NCBI GenBank assembly: GCA_037042915.1
Contig: CM073194.1
Coordinates: 3,906,001 to 3,970,000, forward strand
Reading direction: 5' to 3'
DNA length: 64,000 bases
From: Auricularia sp. M13
Taxonomy: Eukaryota; Basidiomycota; Agaricomycetes; Auriculariales; Auriculariaceae
Shown here: in pieces, positions 1-10,181 of the stretch
Layout of the letters: each line of letters starts with the position of its first letter
Position numbering within the stretch: position 1 is the first letter of the stretch
The notes under the pieces: model-generated
What the model saw: only the letters and a program-made list of their open reading frames with translations
The model's database searches: none
Told to the model about the DNA's origin: nothing
Program-made: the position numbers and the translations under genes

Positions 1-3000
1 CGACCAAACTGATCGGCGCGGCACCTGCGTCAGCCATGTTTCCCGGTGCAAGAACAAGGGACGCCACATACGTTTTCACGTCCGGGGAGGGGAAGCCCGG
101 CCCTATGAGTTTGTAAAGGATCTTGGCGGCATGCAGAGATCCGCTGCGGGGGATGAGGTAGTGCTTTGCCGCCTCATACGAGATCAGCATGTGCGGCTTG
201 AGCATCCAGAGCAGGAGACGTGGCTTCTCCTCCTCCTCGTCGACCAGGATGAAACGCCAGATGGCATGCGCCTGGGCCAGCTCGTGCATATCCTGAATAA
301 TGTATGCCGACAACGGAATCTTGACGGACCTGTAAGAAAAAACAATGTAGACATTAGCAAGACACGTGGAAAGAGGACAAGGCACACACTCCGTGGAGGC
401 GCCAACCGGCCGAAGGGAGTACTTGGCAAGCCGATATGTTTGAGGTAGCTCTGGGCAAGGCTCATCCTCAAAAGGCGAACGCTTGACTGCCTGGGATTGC
501 TGGCACCGGCCGATGACGGCGCCGCATAGGCAGCGAACCAAACGCCAATCGTCGAAACCCTGCAGTTGTCAGTACGCACGAATATAGCAGCGAACCACGA
601 AGCAGCAAGAAATGTGCCCTCGCGCGTAGCCCTCGGTGCACGGTACTTCGCAAACGAGAGTTGTTCGCACGAGCAACTGGTGGTCACTTTCGGACGCTTT
701 GTATCAGCCATGAGCTCGTGAGCTCGCCGATGACCACTCGACCAGGGTCATACCCACCGCTGCGGAGAAACCAAGGTTGACCCAAGGCTTCTAGGCAGCG
801 GGGGAATCGCCCAGCCAAGCGGCCACCGACAACTGGTAGGATGGTGCCAGCAATGGCCTTCTTTTACGTCCTTCGAATGAGAAAAAACGGGAACGTAACA
901 TACCGTCATGGTCGAGGTTTCGGTCTTCATGTTCGAGACGACTATTGAACTCTCGTCGAACAAGAAGTAGCTCCCACCGATGAGCGCCTGGCCCTCGCGC
1001 GGCCAGAACCCATGCGCCGCGCGCTTGGCGTCGTCCGTGAGCGTCTGGTCGGGGTGGCACATCCACGCATCGAGCAGCTCGGCCCAGTGCTCCGACGGGA
1101 GATCATTCCAGCGCGTGATGCGGTTCGCGTGCACGAGCGGCAGCGAGCACGACGTGCACGCGAACGCCGTGGGCATGAGCGCACTGATCTGCGCGGCGTC
1201 CAGCAGCGGCGTCGCCTCCAGCGGCGGCGGACGCTCGGCGGCGACGGGCAGGTTGATCTCGTAGTGCCCGCTCTGCACGCGCACCTCCTGCATTCCCGTC
1301 ACCACGTGCACGGGCAGACGGAGAGGGCGCGACGCGTTCGGGCCGCATCTGAGAAGGAGCCGTTCGAGTCCGTTGGACGAGCCGCTGCCTATCACCTCGG
1401 CCTCGACGTCGGTGCCGGGAGTGACGCCTTCGAGGCGAAGGAAAGCGTAGAGTGTTTTGAGGGCATCCTGGTACTCAGCAATATATGTCACCGAAAGCCC
1501 GGCGTTCCCAGTGCGGGCCACGGGTGGCGCAACAGGAGCGGTGGCGGAAGCGGCGGCCGCAGCCTTGGACGCCTTGAGCCACGAAAGAGGCGGCGCCGAC
1601 AAGCTACGACTGCGGGTCATGCTCGTCCGCAATCTCCGCAGGGATTTGGCGGTAGGCAGCATGTGCGACCTGGCCGCAGGGAGTAGCACTTCGTTTCCCT
1701 TCGGCGAGGCCGCTGACTGCTGCAATTCCGGCGGCCGCGACTCGCGCACGAACTCCGGCAGCGTCAACAAAGTGGTGGGGTCATCAAGGTCCTGCGCGAT
1801 GACGGTCGCCGGCACGGGCTCGCGGATGAACTCGGGCAGCGTGAGCATCGCGTGCGGGTCCTTCAAGCGCGGGATCTGCAGGACTGCGTCCTGCGAATGC
1901 AGCCGCCGGGCATCAGAGTGCTGGACCAGTTGCTCGACGAACGCATCTCTCTGCGCAGTGTAAGTGTGTAAAGAAAAGAATGAATAGACACAAGTTCACA
2001 CCTTCGCCATGTTGCTTTCCCTGGATTTGTCCATGCGCATCTTCATGTTCTCGTCCAGCACGACGACCTGGTCGGTCATCTTACGCGAGCTGGCTCTTCC
2101 AATCATGCCCAGCAGCTTATCGAGCTCGCGCGGGTCCGGATCGCCGTCGTCGCGCATCTTGCCAAGCCGTTTCGCCTTGGATGTGGACGCCGTGGGCGTT
2201 GTCGTACCAGTGCCCGTGCTGCTGCCTGCCATGCGCGCGCGCTCCATCTGCTCGAGCTTCGGCTTCTTGAGCTCGACGCGCTGATTGTGCAGCTGCGGGG
2301 CCACGCGATAGAACCGGTCGATGGCCATGGAGACCGCCTCCAGGTCCATGCGCATCTTCTCGTCCGCGGGCGAGATGAGCGTCGCGCTGGACATGGACGG
2401 CCGCGGAGCATGCTTCGTGTCCTCGAACTTGTATTCGGGTGGATGGTCGTGCTCCGGGTGGTCGTACTCGGGCGGGAAGGGCGACCAGGACCGCGGCGGG
2501 GCCGAAGTGGCGGATGCGAGCGAGTCATGGCGCTCGCGGCTGAGGCGCAGAACCGAATCCAGTCCCTGGTCTATTCGCGTCCACAACATCGAAGTTTCTA
2601 CGGCTAACACAGGGCGGGTAGTGGGAGGCTGCGCGCGTTGCTGGTCGAGGCGGAGCGTTTGGAAGTCGCTGACCTGGCGACGAAGGGCGTCATAGACATT
2701 CCCATAGGCAGTGTTGCCAATGGCAGGTAAGTCGAGGTCCGTCGCGGACTGAACGTCACCGGAAGGGTCCTGCGAAGTAATCGCTGACAGTCGGGTAAGG
2801 TGAGCAAGCACGGAGACAAGCGCGCGCGCTAGTTCTGCATCCCGCTGCTGGAGAGAGCTCGACCGAGATTCCACGCGCTGAAGCAGCTCGGCTATGAGCG
2901 CGGGCTCGTCATCGCGAGACGCAATTTCCTGCATTTCGCCAGGGTCGTCCTGTGCGCGCAAATTCGACAAGAGCGTTTGCAGCGCGGAGAACGTGGCCTG

Positions 3001-3486
3001 GTCAGCCGAGTCTTCGAGGGCCTGGGCTGCCTGAGTCGACGATTCTGCTCGCAGCGGATTGGGCATGGAGTGCCGTCGCGGCGGTACGATGGGAAGCCAG
3101 TCATCTTGCGAGCCCGATAGCAGATTATTCAGTGTCATGAGGCAAGACTGCTTAACGTGTGTTATCGAGGACAGCATGTCCCTCTACAGTCGAGCAGTTA
3201 GTCAGACAGAGCATATCACTAGAAATGCACGCACGGCGTCTACGGCCGCGTCCGCTGCAACGGGCGATGCTTCAGCCACGCCATTGGGCGTAGAGGCAGC
3301 CAACGCGTCTGAGTAGACCGGACCATCATCGCCTAGCTCATCAAGGAGCTCTTGAGCAAAATCGCGGGGCTCCTGGGCCGCAATCGCGGGGAATGGCGTG
3401 GGTATGTTGTCGTCGATGTCCGGGGTCGTTGATTCTTCTTGTTGAACGAACGGATTAGCTGTCCGCGGCTTAACCAAAGTGGCCAT
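1..3486 (-). CDS. HECT-like E3 ubiquitin ligase (UBE3D/Ipa1 type) with long N-terminal extension, 3' end outside window
   Basis: The C-terminal half matches the HECT_2 (E2-binding, UBE3D/Ipa1) family. It has a cysteine pair in 'FACTSCSLPLVHANRI', then 'LPSEHWAELLDAWMCH', a CxC in 'LVRCLCGAVIGRC' (about 530-490), and the terminal block 'LLLWMLKPHMLISYE' and 'SGSLHAAKILYKLIGPG' (about 200-70). Family members bind E2 enzymes and act as E3 ligases. Exon 1 is 3486-3220, exon 2 3183-2002 and exon 3 starts at 1950; these join in phase 0 with good splice sites. The exon joins between about 900 and 540 are unclear. The frame stays open to base 1, so the end lies beyond the window. The first roughly 500 residues (serine-rich, short coiled-coil stretches, repeated 'TLPEF') match nothing I know and make the protein much longer than usual. 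The two halves could be separate genes, but phase-0 splicing joins them. Confidence 0.75.
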
Positions 3487-3909
3487 GTCGTTTCAAGAGA
3501 AAAGTGCCCGACGCGCGGTCGAAACGAGGAGCAATAAGAAGGTGGAGAGTGGTCAAGAGGAGAGTGATGGCTTGCTTCCGATCGCTCAATTCAAAGCCGT
3601 GCCTGGAGCTCCTGACAAATTTACCAATATCCCTCTGTGAGCAGCCTGTCTCAAAAGTCGTAGAAACAGGCTTTGAATAGTCTCTCTGTGGATATCTCCT
3701 TCACAGATAATTACACCAGATCAAGAGCCGAGCCTTGAGTCTCTCAATCAGGTCTAGGCGACTTTCGAGCTTTGCATTCGAGAATTCTCAAGATCAACCA
3801 TGCTAAGCGTTTACCGGTTACCCCCTAACTAGTTCACCCCGCCCCTTGACATTCACGGGCAACAGCTGCACTGCTGTGCAACCGACTGAATATTCCAGAC
3901 ATCTACAGG
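3487..3909. promoter_or_regulatory. Intergenic stretch, upstream region of the HECT-like gene
   Basis: This gap lies between the F-box gene stop and the HECT-like gene start; both genes run on the minus strand. I see no coding potential. It must hold the terminator of the first gene and the promoter of the second, but no clear TATA box stands out. Confidence 0.4.
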
Positions 3910-5729
3910 TCAAAGGGTCAGAATTTCCAGAGAAGATGATTCCCCTGCGTTGTGACCTTCGCTCTGATCAAACTCGTACATTAGCTCCCAGAGATAGTGC
4001 ACCGGGGTGCATACCTTCACGCAGACGATTCCGCACTCGTCGATCATAACGCCCGACAGCGCCATGGGCTCGAGAAGCGTAACTTCGCGGTACGGCAGCG
4101 ACCCGCCAACTTCATGCTTCCACAAACCTCCAGCAGCCAAAACCGTCCTATCAGAGATAATGCGAGTCGACGACCAGGGCGTCTGGAACTCCGGCCACCG
4201 TCGCACTTCGAAAGGGTTGAAATCCAGCACTTGGACGCGATGATGCACAGGCCGTTCTCCGTGTGGCGACGGAATGAGCGTGACGAAGCGCGTGCTGTGC
4301 GTGCCGCAGAGCCAGTCCCTGTCGCAGCACTCCGTAATCCATCGCGTCGACTGGTTGTTTCCCCACTCCTCCCATGGTACCGTCGCAGCGGGACCCCCGA
4401 GGCGGAGCACCGCATAGCGCAACAGGGTCTTGGCTTGTACGATCAAGCTGGCGCGGTGAGGGTGACCGGTAAAACAGAAGGCGAGGATGTGATGGTCGGG
4501 CGAGTTGCGGAAGGCGCGCTGTTCCGCGGGGACGTTGAAGTCGCGGCTCGTGCAGTTCGAGAGGCACGTCACGGAGTAGTTCCACCAGTCCGAATAGGTC
4601 GGCTCGGGGAGCTCGAGCGTGACGGCGTGCCGCGTTTTGCGCGTCTGCCTGCGGGAGCGGTCTTCCGGAGCCTTGCGGTCGGACGAGACATTGAAGACGT
4701 GGACGTCGAGCGTGATCTTGTCATTCGCCAGCGTTACAGCAAGAACATGGCCGTGAGCTAGAATTGCGAAATCCATGAAGTTACCAGTTGCCACCAGGGG
4801 CTGAGCAGAGACCGCAATCGTCAGCGTTGAGGACATGTGTGAATGCAGAAAACTCGCCTGGCAGCCACGGCCAGTCTTCCAATCCCAGACGAGGATATGG
4901 TCCAGCCCTCCATCAACCATTGGTTTGAAGAGAATCGCCACAAAGCTCTCAAAGACTTTGATCGAGAACTCGCTCTCAGCCCAATCACAGTGGCTAGAGT
5001 GCAAGAGCGGCTCCACAACCTCAGCTCGCGCTTCCGCATGAGGTTGTGAGGTGCTGAACGCTCTGAAATGCACTCTCCAAGGAACCGGGCTAAGTCTGAA
5101 CTCAGTACCCTGCCGCAGCGATGATTCCAGGCAACGCACGCGGTCTCCGGTCTTTGCTCGATGAGAATCAAGAGGTCCTGCGTCGGGTCGACCGTAAAGT
5201 CCCAGACAGGTATCCCAAGTTGCTCGCGGTCGATGATGTACCGTCGCGGGGCCATGAGGTGCGAACTGGGCAGTTCGCAGATTGAGATGTAGTTGGTCGT
5301 CGCGCCGCCTTTGTCGCCCTTTCCCTGTCCGAAGACGCGTCCATTCAGCTCGTACGTCAAGCAGCCCTGAGTGTTATAGGGCACAAAGTCCTTGCGTGAC
5401 CACCCAAGAGTACGCCACTTGTGCTGCCGCTGTTGCAGCATTCCCATGCGCTGGGCTGTCGTGAGCGGACCTGGCGAACCGTCCTGCAGCCCTGCCGCCT
5501 CGAGCTCGATGATGTATTGGAGCAGTAACGAAGTCTTCACGATGCCATCGAAACGTCTGCAAACCTAACGAGAAGATTACTCAATCTCCAGGCCACGCCT
5601 CGGAGATGATCTATTACGCACCAATTGACAAGCATGAATACAGCGCAAAGGCAAGCGCGCGAGCACATTGACGAGGACCTCGTTTGGCAAGTTGTGGAAA
5701 CCGCTCAATTGGCGTAGTGTTAGTTCCAT
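3910..5729 (-). CDS. F-box protein with long C-terminal region
   Basis: Exon 1 (5729-5622) encodes an F-box start, 'FHNLPNEVLVNVLARLPL', which continues over a 57-nt intron into 'VCRRFDGIVKTS'. Exon 2 is 5564-5140. A second intron of only 44 nt (5139-5096, branch-like TACTGAG) leads to exon 3, 5095-3910. The three exons give one 572-residue frame. F-box proteins link substrates to SCF ubiquitin ligases through Skp1. The tail has the layout common in Agaricomycete F-box expansions: a 'DPTQDLLILIEQ' block, then an 'RVHFRAFSTSQPH' block and beta-rich segments. The substrate cannot be guessed. It is divergent from the monooxygenase at 6287. Confidence 0.8.
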
Positions 5730-6286
5730 TGGACAGAATAGAGAAATAAAGCTGTATGGATGCCAGCGTTTTTATGCGTCCTCGGGCTGCCCAGTGCGCT
5801 GGAGCGTGTCCACCGGTCGGGCAAGCCAGTGGTCCGGTCCACGGGCTCAATATAGTATCGTCATTCCATAGAGCCGCATTGCCTGCCGGACAGGATCCCA
5901 ACTTGAAGGTCGCGGAAGCAGTGTGCAACTGAGACCGTCGTGTTTCATGGCAAATAAAATCGAATCGAAGCTGAATGATAGACGAGCAATTATCACAGTG
6001 AGCGGCCTGAAAGATGATACCGTATGCGAGAAATAGTTTGTCGAAAGCCCAAGGCAACGATTAAAGTCGCGTCCTAGACCTCGTTGAGACCTCGGGTTGT
6101 GAAAAGTGGAGTGGAGCCGGACCAGAAATCATTTGCGGTCCCAATCACCAGGCATACAGGTAGCCAGAGTGTTAATAAGGGATTGTTTATGTCATCTGGC
6201 GGTCGCTGGAGAATGGGGACCAGGAAATGGCATTTTGAGAGCAACTCGGAGTTCGGAACGCAGTCCGGCCTTGTTTGCCTAACATC
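5730..6286. promoter_or_regulatory. Divergent intergenic region between F-box and monooxygenase genes
   Basis: A 557-bp gap between two divergent start codons. Open frames here have no recognisable domain or splice structure. It probably serves as promoter for both genes. Confidence 0.4.
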
Positions 6287-7914
6287 ATGTCCAATTATTC
6301 ACCGGCCACCGTCTGCATTATTGGCGCGGGTGCTAGCGGTCTTGCGACGCTCAAAGTGCTGCTGGAAAGACCAGACCTATGGAAGCCATGTGCGTATGAA
6401 GAGCGTGAGGATATCGGAGGTGTCTGGTGAGCAGCTTGAGATCCTGGGAATCAAGAGCGTCTTCCAGGCTCAACTTGCGTTTACTTGGTTCTCCTGCTGC
6501 TTGACGCTCTCTTCTAAGGTTACCTGCGCCCGTGGTAACACCTCCGGACCAATTATCCCTGCCACCGAAGTCGCCGCTCTACGACTCGCTCACGACGAAT
6601 CTGCCACACCCTGTCATGTGCTATGGCTGTTTCCCTCTGTTCCCACCGGAGACATCTCTTTACCCGCCTGCCAGCACGGTGCTGGAATATCTGCGTACGT
6701 TTGCGGATCGGTTTGATATCAGGCGACACATACAATGTGGCGTGCGTGTCGTCGCCGTGGAACCCGCGACGCAGCCTCTAAGCGCGTGCAAATGGAAGGT
6801 CTCGCTATCAACAGGTGAAACTGTGGAATACGACTGCATCGTCGTGGCGAACGGCCGCTATCGCACGCCCTACATTCCCGCAGCCCTGCTCGACGCGCTT
6901 CGCCCGCGCCTGCACAAAGGCAATGCAATCCACGCTGCCTGGTTTCGTGATGCTAAGCCTTACGTCGGCAAGAAAGTCCTTGTCGTGGGTGGCGGCCCCA
7001 GTGGAAACGACATCGGCGCCGACTGCGCTGCCGTCTGCGAACGCGTGTGGTGGGCGGCCGCGTCGATGGCGCCGATGATTAAGCCGGAGATGCTACCTTC
7101 CAATGTGACATTGCGCGGGCGCATCACATCCTTGCGTGATGCAGACGGTGGCGGACTGCTTGTGACCTGGTCTGATGGCACGGAGGAGCAGGTCGATGCT
7201 GACTGTGTCATCCTCGCGACGGGATACGAGCTTCTGTACCCCTTCTTCCACGACGATCTGCTGGTCCGGTCTACTACGGCCACTAATGCTTTCCCGTTCG
7301 ACACCAATGCAGACACGAAGCTTCACAACACGCCTCAGGCTGTGATGCCTCTCGCGCGGCACATATTCCCCTTGTCAACATTTCCCGACCCCACTGTCGC
7401 CTTCGTCGGACTCACATGGAAGCTCGCGCCGTTCCCCGTGGTAGAGGCCCAAGCGCGCGTTGCGGCCAAGGTCTTCGAGAGGTCGCTTTCTCGCAGCCGC
7501 GGTCAGTCAAGTCTCCCCCCTGCGCTCGACCTTGCGCAGGAACGCACGGCGTTACTGGATTGGCACGCGTCGCACATCAAAGGCGGCCCTATTCAGGCAG
7601 AGCGTCTCTGGCATGCGATTCCGGAAGAAGGCCAGTACGCCTATCGGCGAGAGCTGCTGGCTTTTGCGAACGGGAAGGTCGAGGACTATGAGGATCGCGA
7701 GATGACCTGGTTCGAAGCTGCTTATGCCAACAAGATCGTGCTGCGGCAACAATGGCGCGACATCGAGAAGCACGGGGAGGCAAAGCAATGGCTTATTGGC
7801 GTGGGCCACGGTGATCGGGATGCTGCCATGCGCTCCTGGGTTGCACTCATGGACCGTGTTGCGGAAAGGGGAAAGGCGACGCAACCTCCTCCCGCAGCAC
7901 CTGTTACTCCCTGA
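6287..7914 (+). CDS. Flavin-containing monooxygenase-like protein
   Basis: Exon 1 (6287-6426) begins MSNYSPATVCIIGAGASG, which gives the N-terminal FAD-binding GxGxxG motif, followed by the FMO-typical 'YEEREDIGGVW'. A 92-nt intron (6427-6518) leads to exon 2 (6519-7914); the codon for the tryptophan is split and restored. The total is 511 residues. The NADPH-binding motif 'VLVVGGGPSGNDIG' lies near residue 180 and the 'ATGYELLYPFF' motif near residue 280, both in the order expected for FMOs. Such enzymes oxygenate soft nucleophiles (N or S) using NADPH and oxygen. The substrate is unknown. It is convergent with the next gene, with only 28 bp between stop codons. Confidence 0.88.
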
Positions 7915-7942
7915 ATGGGTAGTGCTATTTGAACATAACGCG

Positions 7943-9456
7943 TTATCCGTTGATAGAACACATATTTTGGTAATACGCATTCTTCCACTCATCCTGGGTG
8001 AAGCCGCGTTGAGGAAACTGCAGCACCATCAGCATAGTTGTCACGAATGATCAAGACAAGGGCTTACCTTTCGCTGCATGTATTCCCAGACGGCGCTCAG
8101 GCGACCTCCCTCCTGTTTTGCATAATCCATTTGATATTTCATGAGCTTGCGCTCTTTGTCAGACAAGACAATAGTCGGGACGTCGATGGGACGCTCCTGG
8201 GCTTGACTGTAAGTCAGCGAGTTGAAGAAACCACACTCGACTCACGATGCTTTCCTGGGATACTCTTTTGCCATGGTCGACTTTTGGCTTCTTGTGTGTC
8301 GAAATTTCGCTCTTGTCCGGATGCGCAAGACGCTTCTTGATGAGAGGGTTCACATGCCATCCGCGTTGGTATGGAAAGCCCACGATCTGAGTCTCTATCT
8401 CCTCAAATTCGTCGATGTGCGCTTTACGATAGTTTTCAAACGCCTGGGACGTCATATGCACTCCGGCATTCACGGCATCCTGTAATCTCTGAGTATGGCG
8501 GAAGACTGGTGCATGCGATGAGAGTCGTACCCTGCACATCCGTTTCGATGCACTCGAGATAGTCGGGAGGCTGCCTTGTTTGGAGCCCTTCATAAGGAGG
8601 TAGGTCCAGTAGTCGCGGAACCACTGGTTCGCCTCAGGTGTGAACCTTCCATTGTTTTGGTATATGGGGTCTGGGGGCTTTGGCGGTGACGAAAGTCTTT
8701 TAAACCTTTCACTTGGAGCCTATACCAGAGGGACGCGTGAGACCAGGTTATTGAAGATGAGAAACCACTCACGGCAATTTCCCCGTCGCTCGCAGCAACC
8801 TTCGCAGCGATGTATCCCTGCGGACGCCAACTCGCTGGTGCGTGGCGGGTGGCAAAATTTTCCGATTCCTCTGATTCAGGTGTAGCCGACGCAACGACCG
8901 TGACGTTCCCATTTTCGTGTCTAGTTTGTGCGCCACAGCTTGCAAGTTGGTCATCGGCCTGAGCATCGTTCTGCCATCGGCACGCAGCTCATCAAGAAAA
9001 TTTCCACCGTTGAGCGTTTGACTCACATGACCGATCATCGAGTCAGACTGCAACTCCGATGAACGCTCGTCTCTGAGAACGTCCGCCGCCTTCGTCTACG
9101 GGGGACGCGTTCAAAAAGATGCATTATCATGGCAAAATAATGACCTTGGCGTCCGCATGAGAGTCGGTCACCGGCTCCTGAAAGCGAACGGACCGTCCTT
9201 TTCGAGATTTTTTCGCAGTAGAATGAGCGAGAAAGCCGCCGTTTGCATCTGAGGAGCTGTCCCCCGTCTGGTGCAGACCGCCATCCTGCTGGTTAGACTG
9301 AACGCCCACGGGGAAAGCTTGCGGCACCACTCCTGGCTGTGCGAAGGGTGCCCCGTTGAGCTGGGAGGCTGTCGATTGCGCCGGACGAAAGGCAGGTGGA
9401 GTCAGTGTAGGGCGAGCATGGGGTGGTATAATGCGCCTGCCAGTGTGCCGCTCCAT
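7943..9456 (-). CDS. Hypothetical multi-exon protein
   Basis: A chain of exons on the minus strand. The start is at 9456 (MERHTGRRIIPPHARP), with a proline/glutamine-rich N-terminus and a basic 'AKKSRKGRSVRF' stretch. Middle exons give 'EANQWFRDYWTYLLMKGSK', then 'FEEIETQIVGFPYQRGW'. The last exons are 'RKLMKYQMDYAKQEGGRL' and 'GFTQDEWKNAYYQN', ending at 7943. Introns have good sites (for example GTGAGT...TATAG near 8765-8715 and GTAAGC...GCAG near 8065-8020). The exon joins between about 9050 and 8900 are uncertain. I do not recognise a family. The charged N-terminus and helical C-terminus would suit a nuclear protein, but that is a guess. Confidence 0.6.
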
Positions 9457-10115
9457 GGTCAACGAGGTCGCGCAAGAATCCGCTGAGAACGCACGGTGTC
9501 GAGCGACGCGACGGCCGCTGCGAAGTCTCAGCCATCGCTGGCATCCCCGCATAGACAGTGAAGTGCCAGTTGAAGCTCATGAGAGTGAGACCAGTGTAGA
9601 AACTGAAGGAGAGGGGGACACGAAATGACTGGGGCACACACCTATATATCACTCGCCAACCTACCTCCCGCCGAGCATTCGGCGTCGACACGTTGCGCAG
9701 AGGCCTTGCTGATGATTCAATTGAGTTTTTGAAAACTCTCCTCTTGCTTGGTGAAATGAATTCGAGGCTTGACTTGCAGATCCATCGGAGGCTGAAGGGC
9801 GTTCAAAAGGAAAGTTCCACAATCTGCTCGACACCATTCGCAGCATCAGTGCTTGAGAATCCACACGCAATTGTAGAGGGCAGCGAATGGCCCAACAACA
9901 TTCACGCATCGAACGAATTAAACAATGTCTCTTGCACAAGATCTATAAATATCGAGTAGCCACAGGTGACACAGCACGTCCACAAACAACGCGAAAGCGA
10001 GCGTACTTTACACTAGTAATATCGTAGTATGTACCGCGAAGCAAGAAATTTTGACGAGTCGAGTGTCCCAAGACGCGTTCGCGCGGTCGACCAGGCTGCC
10101 CTCGATTGGCAAGCT
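9457..10115. other. No gene seen
   Basis: Between the hypothetical gene start and the 3' side of the channel gene. Short open frames on both strands have no domain, splice or composition support. It includes the promoter of the gene starting at 9456. Confidence 0.4.
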
Positions 10116-10181
10116 GCCCAAGCGCAACTCGAACAAGCCGCCCAAGCGCACCTCGCACAAGCTGCCCAAGCGCAGCTCGTT
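10116..10181. repeat. 24-bp minisatellite at the channel gene 3' end
   Basis: Two full units and one partial unit built on the core GCCCAAGCGC followed by a variable ACTCG/CCTCG half. They start at 10116, 10140 and 10164. The last partial unit touches the stop codon of the CSC1-like gene. Confidence 0.75.
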
